Shown piece after piece: positions 14,025 to 21,160 of a DNA stretch of 21,160 nt (the stretch's first letter is position 1; each line of letters starts with the position of its first letter). A program made the position numbers and the translations under genes. The notes beneath the pieces were generated by a model. The model was given only the letters and a program-made list of their open reading frames with translations, had not been told where the DNA came from and searched no databases. The DNA comes from UBA1081 sp964454355 (GTDB taxonomy: Bacteria > Bacillota > Clostridia > Oscillospirales > Acutalibacteraceae): the NCBI GenBank assembly GCA_964454355.1, contig CAYVTA010000025.1, forward strand, positions 1 to 21,160, read 5' to 3'.

Positions 14025-15267
14025 TTCATACCTTCAAGATATCGGAATAAAAGCAAAGGAAGCAGAAAAAACTCTTTCTGTTGCAACTTCAGACGTAAAA
14101 AATAATGCTCTGAAAAAGATTTCAGATGCTCTTATAGCTTCAATCGACGAAATCGTTAAAGCTAATGACATTGATATTTTAAACGGCAGAGAAAACGGTC
14201 TTTCCGAGTCTCTTCTCGACAGGCTAAAATTGGATAAAGAAAGAATAGAGAAGATTGCTTCTGCTGTTTGTGAAATTATTGCACTTGATGATCCTGTAGG
14301 TAAAACGCTTTCGGGAACAACACGTCCGAATGGACTGAAAATTACAAAAGTCAGTGTACCGTTAGGCGTTATTGCCGTAATTTATGAAGCAAGACCGAAT
14401 GTTACCGCTGATGCTGCGGCACTTTGCCTTAAATCAGGTAATGCGGTAATTCTCAGAGGCGGAAAAGAAGCAATAAATTCAAACAAGGCTATAGCTCATG
14501 TTATGCGTAAAGCTCTCTGCGATGCAGGACTTCCGGAGGATTGTATCCAGCTTATTGAAAAAACCGACAGAGATACAGCCAATGAGCTTATGCGTCTTAA
14601 TGAATATGTTGATGTTCTTATTCCCAGAGGCGGTGCAGGGTTAATTAACGCTGTTGTTAAAAATTCTACAGTTCCTGTTATCAGAACCGGCGAAGGTAAT
14701 TGCCATATATATGTTGATAAAGATGCAGATATTGATACTGCGGCAAATATTGTATTCAATGCAAAAACGTCAAGAGTGTCTGTATGCAATGCTTGTGAGA
14801 GCTTGCTTGTGCATAAGGATATTGCACAGTATGCTCTTATCGCAATCAAAGAACAGCTTGATAAGAAGAATGTAGTTATTATCGGAGATGAAGCGGTTCA
14901 GAGTATTATTCCCGATGTCGTTCCTGCAACTCAGGAGGATTGGGCAACTGAATATCTTGATTATAAGATTTCAGTTAAAGTTGTTAATGATATTGACGAG
15001 GCAATTGCTCACATTTCAAAATACAGTACTGACCATAGTGAAAGCATCATAACTGAAAATTATGAAGCTGCTGAAAAATTTGCCGCAGAGGTTAATTCTT
15101 CCGCTGTATATATTAATGCAAGCACGAGATTTACGGACGGCGGCGAGTTCGGTTTCGGTGCTGAAATCGGCATCTCGAATCAGAAGCTTCATGTCAGAGG
15201 TCCTGTCGGACTTCCGGAGCTTACATCATATAAGTACGTTATAAGAGGCAACGGTCAGATTCGATGA
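14008..15267 (+). CDS. proA: Gamma-glutamyl phosphate reductase
   Basis: ProA reduces gamma-glutamyl phosphate with NADPH to glutamate semialdehyde, which cyclises on the way to proline; it usually works in complex with ProB. The aldehyde-dehydrogenase-like signatures are PLGVIAVIYEARPNVTADAAALCLKSGNAVILRGG (118-152), IPRGGAGLI (205-213) and the catalytic Cys260 in SRVSVCNACESLLVH. FTDGGEFGFGAEIGIS near the end is also typical. Length (419) is normal. Two starts are possible: GTG 14008 with AGGA seven bases upstream, or ATG 14017 three codons later, which has no good ribosome site but gives a more usual N-terminus. Either way it overlaps the last codons of proB, indicating translational coupling. 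Confidence 0.96.
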   Translation: MKTMNNSYLQDIGIKAKEAEKTLSVATSDVKNNALKKISDALIASIDEIVKANDIDILNGRENGLSESLLDRLKLDKERIEKIASAVCEIIALDDPVGKTLSGTTRPNGLKITKVSVPLGVIAVIYEARPNVTADAAALCLKSGNAVILRGGKEAINSNKAIAHVMRKALCDAGLPEDCIQLIEKTDRDTANELMRLNEYVDVLIPRGGAGLINAVVKNSTVPVIRTGEGNCHIYVDKDADIDTAANIVFNAKTSRVSVCNACESLLVHKDIAQYALIAIKEQLDKKNVVIIGDEAVQSIIPDVVPATQEDWATEYLDYKISVKVVNDIDEAIAHISKYSTDHSESIITENYEAAEKFAAEVNSSAVYINASTRFTDGGEFGFGAEIGISNQKLHVRGPVGLPELTSYKYVIRGNGQIR

Positions 15268-15281
15268 ACGGAGGAATCATT

Positions 15282-16094
15282 TTGAACGAAGAAAAAAGAG
15301 ATATAACAACAATGCAATGCAAAAAATATCCTCATAAGCTCTCCTTTTTCCTCGGCGCTGTTATTCTTATTTTTGCTCTTATCGGCATTATTCTGATAGG
15401 CTATAACAGCATATCTTATATCCTTAAATCGCAGGATTCCGGAAGTGAATACGCAAGGTACAACGAGTATCTTACACCTATTGCTGCTGTTGATATTGAT
15501 CCCTTTGATGATATCACTGCCGCAGATACTCAGCAGCTTCTCAATTCTGCAATATGGCTGATTCTAAGTGAAGATTCAACCCCCGACACTTATTCTTACT
15601 CAGGAGGATATATGCTTATCCCATCTGTCGATGTGGAAAGTGCGTATGTGTCCCTTTTTGGTCCGGAGACAACGGGAAGTCTCGTTCATACTACTGTTCA
15701 GGGATATAACTGCACATTTGAGTATGACAGCACTGCCGCTGTTTATAAGATTCCCGTTACTGCTATCAGTCCTGTTTATACTCCGAGGGTAGCTGAGGTC
15801 AAGCAGTCGGGTTCCTCTCTTGTTATTACTGTGAACTATCTTGCATCGGAAAGCTGGGATAGGGATGCAGAAGGGAATTTTGTTGCACCCGAACCGGATA
15901 AAGTGATGAGGATAACTTTAAGAGAATTGCAGGGAAGTTATTATATAAGTTCAATTCAAACTGTTTCTGATACCGTTCCCGAAACTTTGGTGATTGAACA
16001 GAAAACCGAAGAGCAGTCTGAAACCACCACCGCAGCAGAAAGTACTACTCAAGGCTCTGCGGAAAAAACAACATTAGGCGGTAAAGTGGGATGA
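15282..16094 (+). CDS. Membrane-anchored extracytoplasmic protein of unknown function
   Basis: I do not recognise this protein. It has a charged cytoplasmic N-terminus, one hydrophobic segment of about 25 residues (FFLGAVILIFALIGIILIGY, about residues 22-41) and an extracytoplasmic domain rich in beta-strand-like stretches. Its last 30 residues are Thr/Ser/Glu-rich, like a wall-spanning or disordered tail. A DPFDDITAADTQQLLNSAIWLIL helix and GYMLIPSVDVESAYVSLFG stretch may define a small globular domain. I chose TTG at 15282 because GGAGG (15270-15274) lies seven bases upstream; the in-frame ATG at 15264 overlaps the proA stop but has no ribosome site and would add six residues. Its stop overlaps the next start as ATGA. 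Operon membership suggests co-expression with the exporter, not a known role in proline synthesis. Confidence 0.75.
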   Translation: MNEEKRDITTMQCKKYPHKLSFFLGAVILIFALIGIILIGYNSISYILKSQDSGSEYARYNEYLTPIAAVDIDPFDDITAADTQQLLNSAIWLILSEDSTPDTYSYSGGYMLIPSVDVESAYVSLFGPETTGSLVHTTVQGYNCTFEYDSTAAVYKIPVTAISPVYTPRVAEVKQSGSSLVITVNYLASESWDRDAEGNFVAPEPDKVMRITLRELQGSYYISSIQTVSDTVPETLVIEQKTEEQSETTTAAESTTQGSAEKTTLGGKVG

Positions 16095-16951
16095 AAGAAT
16101 CAGCATCCTTAAAGAAGAGTCTCATTGTTACCGTTTGTCTGATTTTTATAAACCTTGTACTGTTTTTTATAAAATTGTATATAGGACTTTATACAGGCAG
16201 TATCAGTATTTATACCGATGCTGTCAACAATCTTCTTGACTGTGTTACTTGCGTTATTGCAACCGCAGGATTTTATTTGCTTGCTTATGTCAGAAGTGAG
16301 AAATATCCCTTCGGATTCGGCAGAGCCGAGGATATTGTAACCTTTATTATGTCAGCAGTGATAATTGTTGCAGGCTGTTCATTTGTATATTCATCTCTTG
16401 AAAGATTGATTTACCCGTCGATTGTTACGTTTACGGCAGGTTATGCAGTTCTGATTTCAGTCACGGCGTTGGTAAAACTGGTAATGGCTGTTTTTCTTTC
16501 AAGGTTTGCAAAGAATAACGATTCGGCTATAATTGATGGCATACGGCTGGACAGTATATTGGATTTTTTTATTTCTCTGGCAACTGTGATGTCTTTGATA
16601 ATATCTGAATATGTAGGTGCTGCAGACGGAATAATGGGACTTGTCATTAGTGTTGTTATAATTGTCAGTGGAGTGAAAATGGTAGTTCCGTCAGTTAAAA
16701 AACTTTTGGGCAGACGTGATGATAATTTTTGTGCCGAAATAAAAGAGTATCTTGACTCTCTTGACTGTGTTCAGAATGTAATTGAAGTTCACAGTCATTC
16801 ATACGGCAGAAAAAAAGCTGTAACCGTCTCGCTGGTTTGCACTGATGTGCATACTGTTTGCAAAATTTTTAAAGAAAAATTCGACACGGATTTATATGTT
16901 TCAGTAGGGGAGTCACAATATGAAGAAAACCAAAGAAAAAACAATAATTAA
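16091..16951 (+). CDS. Cation diffusion facilitator transporter, possibly manganese type
   Basis: A 286-residue CDF metal/proton antiporter of the cytoplasmic membrane with about six hydrophobic segments and a cytoplasmic C-terminal ferredoxin-like domain (about 210-275). The transport site in helix 2 is Asn46-x3-Asp50 in TDAVNNLLD, and in helix 5 Asp154-x3-Asp158 in LDSILD. KYPFGFGRAED (71-81) is the usual loop after helix 2. Zinc CDFs carry His at the first position of both motifs; N/DxxxD with DxxxD is the pattern described for bacterial manganese CDFs, so Mn(II) efflux is the better guess. This substrate call is inference. Its ATG overlaps the preceding stop, and its last 32 bases overlap the next gene. 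Confidence 0.9.
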   Translation: MKESASLKKSLIVTVCLIFINLVLFFIKLYIGLYTGSISIYTDAVNNLLDCVTCVIATAGFYLLAYVRSEKYPFGFGRAEDIVTFIMSAVIIVAGCSFVYSSLERLIYPSIVTFTAGYAVLISVTALVKLVMAVFLSRFAKNNDSAIIDGIRLDSILDFFISLATVMSLIISEYVGAADGIMGLVISVVIIVSGVKMVVPSVKKLLGRRDDNFCAEIKEYLDSLDCVQNVIEVHSHSYGRKKAVTVSLVCTDVHTVCKIFKEKFDTDLYVSVGESQYEENQRKNNN

Positions 16952-18215
16952 CGATGAAGAAAAGCTTCGCAACAAGAACCGCAGGAAGAAAATTATTCTG
17001 AAAACAGTTGTCTGCATAGTTAGTGTCATTGTTGTTTTTATTGGCATTTGTGCCGTTATAAGTTTGATCGGAAACAGTGCAAATATGAAAAAAGCACAGT
17101 CGTTTGAAAATGCAGGAACCGAGCAGTTGAAACTTGAAAATTATTCTGACGGTTGTTGGAATATATATTCAGATGATGATATAAATGTAATGCAGCTTAC
17201 AGATGTTCATATAGGCGGTGGATGTTTTTCTATGAGTAAGGATGCAAAAGCAATAAACGCTGTAGCATCAATGATAACCGCTGAAAAACCTGATTTTGTA
17301 ATTGTTACCGGAGATTTGATATATCCTATAATTTTTCAGGCAGGCACAATTGATAACAGTAACGGTGCCATACTTTTTGCAACACTTATGGAGTCTTTAG
17401 GTGTATACTGGACAGTGACTTTCGGAAATCATGACGTGGAAGTGCATTCTCTTTATTCAAAAGAGGAGCTTGTGAAAATTTTGAGTGAATATCCACATTG
17501 TCTTATCGGCAATGTAGGCGGTATAGACGGCGGCTCTAATCAGGTTTTTAATGTTATCAACAGTGACGGTGTTATCACTCGTTCTCTCATTCTTCTTGAT
17601 TCGCAGGCTTATGTGGATGGATACATTCCGGGTATAAGCTATAAATATGATAATATTCATGATAATCAAATTGAGTGGTACAAGCAAACTGTCCTTGACC
17701 TGAACAGCCGTAATGAGAATGTTATTTCTTCATTTAATGAAGAAAAACAGAACAAATACGCATCTTTGAACATTGTGCCAACTTCTGTGTTTTTCCACAT
17801 TCCTTTAGCTGAATACAGAGATGCATGGAATGAGTATGTTGAGAATGACCATAATGATACAGAAAATGTAACCTACAATTACGGTCTTGCAGGTGAGACA
17901 GGCGAAAAAGTATATTGCGGTAATGGTGAGGATAATCTGTTTGAGTATATGCTTGAGCTTAACAGCACCGATACTGTTTTCTGCGGACACGATCACTACA
18001 ACATATTTTCGGTTGATTACAAGGGAATTACTCTTACATACGGCATGAGTATTGACTATCTTGCTTATATAGGAATTAAAAATCAAGGCTCCCAGCGTGG
18101 CTGTACCATGATTACATATGGTGCCCAAGGAGATGTGTCGATTATACCGGAAAATTATTATCAGGATAAATATGTTTCTGTTTATGAAAAAGAGTCGGTA
18201 GAAATGCAGTTTTAG
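16920..18215 (+). CDS. Membrane-anchored calcineurin-like metallophosphoesterase
   Basis: A 431-residue protein with a Lys/Arg-rich cytoplasmic start (1-24), a transmembrane anchor (about 25-50) and an extracytoplasmic metallophosphoesterase domain. The dinuclear-metal motifs are all present: DVH (Asp95, His97), GDLIYP (Asp132), GNHD (169-172), a His in FFHIPLAEY and GHDHYN near the C-terminal third. The family hydrolyses phosphomono- or diesters, including nucleotides and lipid-linked or wall phosphates; the substrate is not visible. The many metal ligands (often Mn or Fe) make its position after a CDF transporter interesting. GGGGAG (16907-16912), seven bases before the ATG, supports the start even though it lies inside the CDF gene. 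It ends the five-gene run. Confidence 0.9.
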   Translation: MKKTKEKTIINDEEKLRNKNRRKKIILKTVVCIVSVIVVFIGICAVISLIGNSANMKKAQSFENAGTEQLKLENYSDGCWNIYSDDDINVMQLTDVHIGGGCFSMSKDAKAINAVASMITAEKPDFVIVTGDLIYPIIFQAGTIDNSNGAILFATLMESLGVYWTVTFGNHDVEVHSLYSKEELVKILSEYPHCLIGNVGGIDGGSNQVFNVINSDGVITRSLILLDSQAYVDGYIPGISYKYDNIHDNQIEWYKQTVLDLNSRNENVISSFNEEKQNKYASLNIVPTSVFFHIPLAEYRDAWNEYVENDHNDTENVTYNYGLAGETGEKVYCGNGEDNLFEYMLELNSTDTVFCGHDHYNIFSVDYKGITLTYGMSIDYLAYIGIKNQGSQRGCTMITYGAQGDVSIIPENYYQDKYVSVYEKESVEMQF

Positions 18216-18256
18216 ATAACAATTATTGTAAAGAATTTGTCGAGATTTAGAAAAAG

Positions 18257-18285
18257 TTTACAGTATGTTAATAAAACTGTATAAA
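18257..18285 (+). promoter_or_regulatory. Possible promoter for a short transcript
   Basis: TTTACA (18257-18262), 17 bases, TATAAA (18280-18285). It lies after the phosphoesterase gene and before the terminator hairpin at 18357-18415, with no coding frame between. Confidence 0.4.
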
Positions 18286-18356
18286 AAACACAAAAGATGT
18301 CATATATAATAACCGCATAACAAGTGTTATGAAATTCCTTTTCATTTTATTTTCTC

Positions 18357-18415
18357 TTCCCCGAAAAAGCTGCGGAGTTATCCGTGGCTTTTTCACTTTT
18401 AGGGGAAAGTTTTTT
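18357..18415 (+). terminator. Long stacked hairpin with T run
   Basis: Outer stem TTCCCC (18357-18362) with GGGGAA (18402-18407); inner 8-bp stem GAAAAAGC (18363-18370) with GCTTTTTC (18387-18394); apical CGGA (18373-18376) with TCCG (18381-18384) around GTTA. An eight-base ACTTTTA-type bulge lies on the 3' side before the outer stem, and six T residues follow (18410-18415). It most simply ends the proBA-to-phosphoesterase transcript, but its complexity and distance from the stop (140 bases) leave room for a small RNA. Confidence 0.7.
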
Positions 18416-18433
18416 GTTTATATGAAAATTTTG

Positions 18434-18462
18434 TTGTATTTAATTTGTGTATATGTTAAAAT
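18434..18462 (+). promoter_or_regulatory. Probable promoter of the GH30 gene
   Basis: TTGTAT (18434-18439), 17 bases, TAAAAT (18457-18462), located after the terminator and 34 bases before the ATG. Confidence 0.55.
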
Positions 18463-18496
18463 TTAGTATAGATTAGATTTGAGAAGTGATAATTAT

Positions 18497-19876
18497 ATGG
18501 ATATCAGAATTGACTCGTCTAAAATCAGCAGTATTTTTGAGGGTTTTGGTGCAAGCGGTGCATGGTGGGCACAGGAAGTTGGCGGATGGACTCATATTGA
18601 TGAAAAAAGCGGTATTGCTGTCCGTGATGAAATATCCCGATTGCTCTATGACAAGTCTTACGGTATAGGTCTGCGTACCTACCGTTACAATATAGGTGCA
18701 GGGTCTGCTCATTCGGGTAACGGTAATATTAATATGCGTATGAGACGGACAGAAAGCTTCGATGCCGGTGACGGGAAATATGATTTCAGCCGTGATGAAA
18801 ATGCTGTTTATATGATGAAACAAGCAGTAAAAGACGGTGCAGATGAAATCATATTGTTTGTAAATTCCCCCATTGAAAGACTTACGAAAAACGGATGGTC
18901 CCATCTTAAGAAAAATCAGATAATGCGTGATAATCTTGCTGTAAAGAATTATTCTGCTTTTGCGAAATATTGTCTTGATGTTACAGAACATTTTGTTAAA
19001 GAAGGTCTGCCCGTAAAATATCTGTCACCGATAAACGAACCTATATGGATATGGACAGGCGGACAGGAGGGCTGTCATTACAGTCCGTGGAGTGCAGGAC
19101 GGGTTATGAAATGTTTTGCTGATGAAATGAAAAACAGACCGATTCTGAGAGATGTTAAGCTTTCAGGTGTTGAATCGGGAGATATAAGATGGTTCAATAA
19201 AAGCTTTACCCGTGAGCTTATGCGGTATAAAAGCGTTCGTGAGAGAATAGACTCCGTTGATGTGCATTCTTATTTCCTGAAGTTTCCGATTCCTCTTTTT
19301 TCTCAGTTTATGGATGACAGATACGCATTCCTGACCCGATACAGAAAGTGGCTTGACAAACATTATCCGAATCTGCCGGTAAAAATGAGTGAATGGTGTC
19401 ATATGCAGGGCGGCAGAGATAAGACGATGAAATCTGCTCTGATTATGGCAAATGTTATGTATGAAGATATTTCAATTCTGAATGTTACTTCGTGGCAACA
19501 CTGGATAGCTGTTTCTGAAGTTGATTACTGTGATGGGCTTATTTACATAAATCTTGAAGATAAAACCTATGAAATGACAAAACGTTACTACGTAACAGGC
19601 AATTTTTCAAAATATATTCCTTTTGGCTCAAAGCGTATTGAGGTTTCTTCGGATGATAACGAAGTGAAGCTGCTTGCATTTGACACGGGTGATGATATTG
19701 TGATTATTGTAATAAACGATACTGATAAAGAAAAAAATATATCCGTCCCCTATAGTCAAGATGCAAAAATAATTGTAACGGACAAAGATAATGACCTTTG
19801 TCAAAATGAATTTATATCGGGAAAAACGAAAATTACACCCGAATCAGTCAGTACGATTCTGATAAAAAAGAATTGA
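18497..19876 (+). CDS. Glycoside hydrolase family 30 enzyme
   Basis: A 459-residue retaining glycosidase of family GH30, which contains glucosylceramidases, beta-1,6-glucanases, beta-1,6-galactanases and xylanases. The (beta/alpha)8 barrel starts with FEGFGASGAWWAQ (14-26) and TYRYNIGAGSAHSGN (61-75). The acid/base is Glu181 in LSPINEPIW and the nucleophile Glu299 in KMSEWCHM. VTSWQHWIAVSEVDYCDGLIYI precedes the C-terminal beta-sandwich (about 375-459), which packs on the barrel in this family. There is no signal peptide, so it is probably cytoplasmic. The subfamily and substrate cannot be assigned by eye. The ATG at 18497 lies about eight bases after GAGAAGTG; an in-frame TTG at 18479 would add six residues. 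A secreted ceramidase-like gene follows 57 bases later. Confidence 0.9.
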   Translation: MDIRIDSSKISSIFEGFGASGAWWAQEVGGWTHIDEKSGIAVRDEISRLLYDKSYGIGLRTYRYNIGAGSAHSGNGNINMRMRRTESFDAGDGKYDFSRDENAVYMMKQAVKDGADEIILFVNSPIERLTKNGWSHLKKNQIMRDNLAVKNYSAFAKYCLDVTEHFVKEGLPVKYLSPINEPIWIWTGGQEGCHYSPWSAGRVMKCFADEMKNRPILRDVKLSGVESGDIRWFNKSFTRELMRYKSVRERIDSVDVHSYFLKFPIPLFSQFMDDRYAFLTRYRKWLDKHYPNLPVKMSEWCHMQGGRDKTMKSALIMANVMYEDISILNVTSWQHWIAVSEVDYCDGLIYINLEDKTYEMTKRYYVTGNFSKYIPFGSKRIEVSSDDNEVKLLAFDTGDDIVIIVINDTDKEKNISVPYSQDAKIIVTDKDNDLCQNEFISGKTKITPESVSTILIKKN

Positions 19877-19901
19877 CTTATTTTATGTAATGGTATATAA
19901 T
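19873..19901 (+). promoter_or_regulatory. Promoter of the ceramidase-like gene
   Basis: TTGACT (19873-19878), 17 bases, TATAAT (19896-19901). The -35 box overlaps the GH30 stop codon TGA (19874-19876), so the gene can be expressed separately from GH30. Confidence 0.75.
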
Positions 19902-19914
19902 GAAGCATATACCA
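19891..19914. promoter_or_regulatory. Perfect inverted repeat over the -10 region, candidate operator
   Basis: TGGTATAT (19891-19898) and ATATACCA (19907-19914) are exact reverse complements separated by eight bases. The dyad covers the -10 box and probable transcription start of the ceramidase-like gene, the classical place for a repressor. There is no T run, and the cognate regulator is not in the window. Confidence 0.55.
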
Positions 19915-19933
19915 CATTTTGGAGGTTATAACA

Positions 19934-21160
19934 ATGAAAAAGAACTTTAAGCGTTTGGTATCTGTCGTTCTTTGTGTTGTGATGATGTTCTCATGTGTTT
20001 CTGTTGTATCTTTTGCGGCTGAAACAACTGAAATTTCATTTTCATCCATAGGCGATTCTATCACAAAAGGATTTTACAATGCACTTAACAATGTTGTAGA
20101 AGGTCTCGTAAGTGCAATTTGCAAAATTTATCCCAATCCCCCCACTTGGATGAGTCTTGATGATTATGACAGCGATGAAATCGGATTCCTTGCCGGTCGT
20201 GATACTTATCAGACTGAAGCAGGGGAGGGTAACTACTGGACTTTAGGCTACGCAAGCCTTTCCATCGTTCCCGAGGATGTTGACAGCGGTATCTACAATT
20301 TAGGTCGAGATCTTACAAACAAAATGGCTAAAGGTGTTTATGATGATCAGAGAATCCGTGTTGCTGTTATTGATGACAACAGCGGTGAAGGTGCTGTAGT
20401 TTTGGGTGCTATTGATGCTCTCGGTGTTACATCTACCGATGCTCGTGAAATCCGTAAGGCTGTTGTTGCTTATTGTGAAGAGAACGGCATTGAAGTTGCC
20501 AGTGTCAGCATTTGTGCAACACATTCACATTCAGCACTTGATACTCAGGGTGTAAGCACAGAGTTTGCAAAAAAGCTTATCGGCAATTTCTTGTACAATG
20601 CTTTGGGAAAAGAAGAGTCACTTTCAGGTCTTAAAGCTGCTGATTACTTCAAAGAGTATTTTATTTCTCAGTCTGTTGAGGCTGTAAAGCTTGCTCTTGC
20701 AGATATGGAAGCCGGTACACTTTCTTTTGCTTCTGTTGATTGTTCAGAAGTTATAAAAGACAAGAGAGGCCTTATCTCAAAGGAAGATATCCCCGAAACA
20801 GCTTGCTTCAAATTTGTTTCCGAATCCGGTGAAGAAACATATATCACAGATATTTCCTGTCATCCCACATCTTTCAGTGCAAGCAACGGTCTTGTAAGCT
20901 CTGACTACATATATGCTCTTGATAGTTATATTAAAAATGCAACAGGCGGCAATCTTGTTATGGTTGCAGGTGCACTCGGTCAGCTTTCAAGAGATATGGA
21001 TGTTGATACAACAGGCATGACTGAATGGGAAGATATGGGTGCATCCGCAAAGGCTCTCGGTGAAGCTTTAGGTGCACTTATTCTTGCAGGTGATTACGAG
21101 GAACTCGAACCTGTACTTAATGTAACTCACAGAGAACTTTTTGTTTATCCTGAAAACAGT
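19934..21160 (+). CDS. Secreted neutral/alkaline ceramidase-like protein, partial
   Basis: The frame from ATG 19934 stays open to the window edge: 409 residues, C-terminus missing. GGAGG (19921-19925) lies eight bases upstream. Residues 1-28 are a clear signal peptide (KKNFKR, hydrophobic core, SFA before AE). A domain like the N-terminal domain of neutral ceramidases begins near residue 95 (YWTLGYASLSIVPEDVDSG). The expected zinc-site motifs are ATHSHSA (His197, His199) and SCHPTSF (His310), resembling ATHTHSGP and the second His motif of neutral ceramidases. Such enzymes cleave the amide bond of ceramide; for gut Firmicutes relatives the substrate is unproven and could be another lipid amide. 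About 65 residues between signal peptide and catalytic domain (29-94) are extra and unfamiliar. It follows a GH30 gene. Confidence 0.75.
   Translation, partial: MKKNFKRLVSVVLCVVMMFSCVSVVSFAAETTEISFSSIGDSITKGFYNALNNVVEGLVSAICKIYPNPPTWMSLDDYDSDEIGFLAGRDTYQTEAGEGNYWTLGYASLSIVPEDVDSGIYNLGRDLTNKMAKGVYDDQRIRVAVIDDNSGEGAVVLGAIDALGVTSTDAREIRKAVVAYCEENGIEVASVSICATHSHSALDTQGVSTEFAKKLIGNFLYNALGKEESLSGLKAADYFKEYFISQSVEAVKLALADMEAGTLSFASVDCSEVIKDKRGLISKEDIPETACFKFVSESGEETYITDISCHPTSFSASNGLVSSDYIYALDSYIKNATGGNLVMVAGALGQLSRDMDVDTTGMTEWEDMGASAKALGEALGALILAGDYEELEPVLNVTHRELFVYPENS

Noticed and set aside
19934..20215. SGNH-hydrolase domain suggested by GDSITKG after the signal peptide
   Set aside because: No following block II-V residues of that fold are seen; the downstream sequence matches a ceramidase-like domain instead.

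Overview
The window looks like a chromosomal segment of a low-GC, spore-former-type Clostridia bacterium, probably a gut Oscillospiraceae/Ruminococcaceae-like lineage. This is inferred from AT-rich intergenic DNA, consensus SigA promoters (several with exact 17-bp spacers), strong GGAGG ribosome sites, frequent GTG/TTG starts, a SigH-like sporulation-type sigma factor and the dnaG-rpoD arrangement. No tRNA, rRNA, insertion sequence, phage gene or CRISPR array was seen.

Layout. (1) 1-710: the 3' end of a GyrI-like effector-binding regulator, a terminator, and a gene-poor stretch with a short remnant resembling the C-terminal end of an [FeFe]-hydrogenase-type protein. (2) 711-3053, minus: sn-glycerol-1-phosphate dehydrogenase and a downstream unknown, probably beta-propeller protein, behind one promoter. 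(3) 3288-4331, minus: a solitary HipA/CtkA-like kinase with its own terminator and a dyad at its promoter. (4) 4542-6836, plus: a cytoplasmic GH2 glycosidase with an unusual C-terminal extension. (5) 6917-11590, minus: yigZ, dnaG and two tandem full-length rpoD paralogues. (6) 11658-11861, minus: rpmE with its own promoter and terminator. (7) 12109-13098, plus: a SigH-like sigma factor on a perfect-consensus promoter, a compact candidate structured RNA, and a double zinc-ribbon protein. (8) 13221-18215, plus: a tight five-gene run, proB-proA-anchored unknown-CDF metal exporter-membrane-anchored metallophosphoesterase, whose reading frames touch or overlap. (9) 18497-21160, plus: a GH30 glycosidase followed by a secreted neutral-ceramidase-like protein that runs off the window; the second gene has its own promoter with a perfect 8-bp inverted repeat over the -10 region.

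Much of the window is housekeeping: replication priming, primary transcription, ribosome and proline synthesis. The items that stand out are the duplicated primary sigma factor, the candidate RNA before the zinc-ribbon gene, the GH30/ceramidase-like pair with its candidate operator, the glycerol-1-phosphate dehydrogenase/propeller pair, the orphan HipA-like kinase and the tail of the GH2 enzyme. No complete new multi-gene system can be claimed from sequence reading alone.
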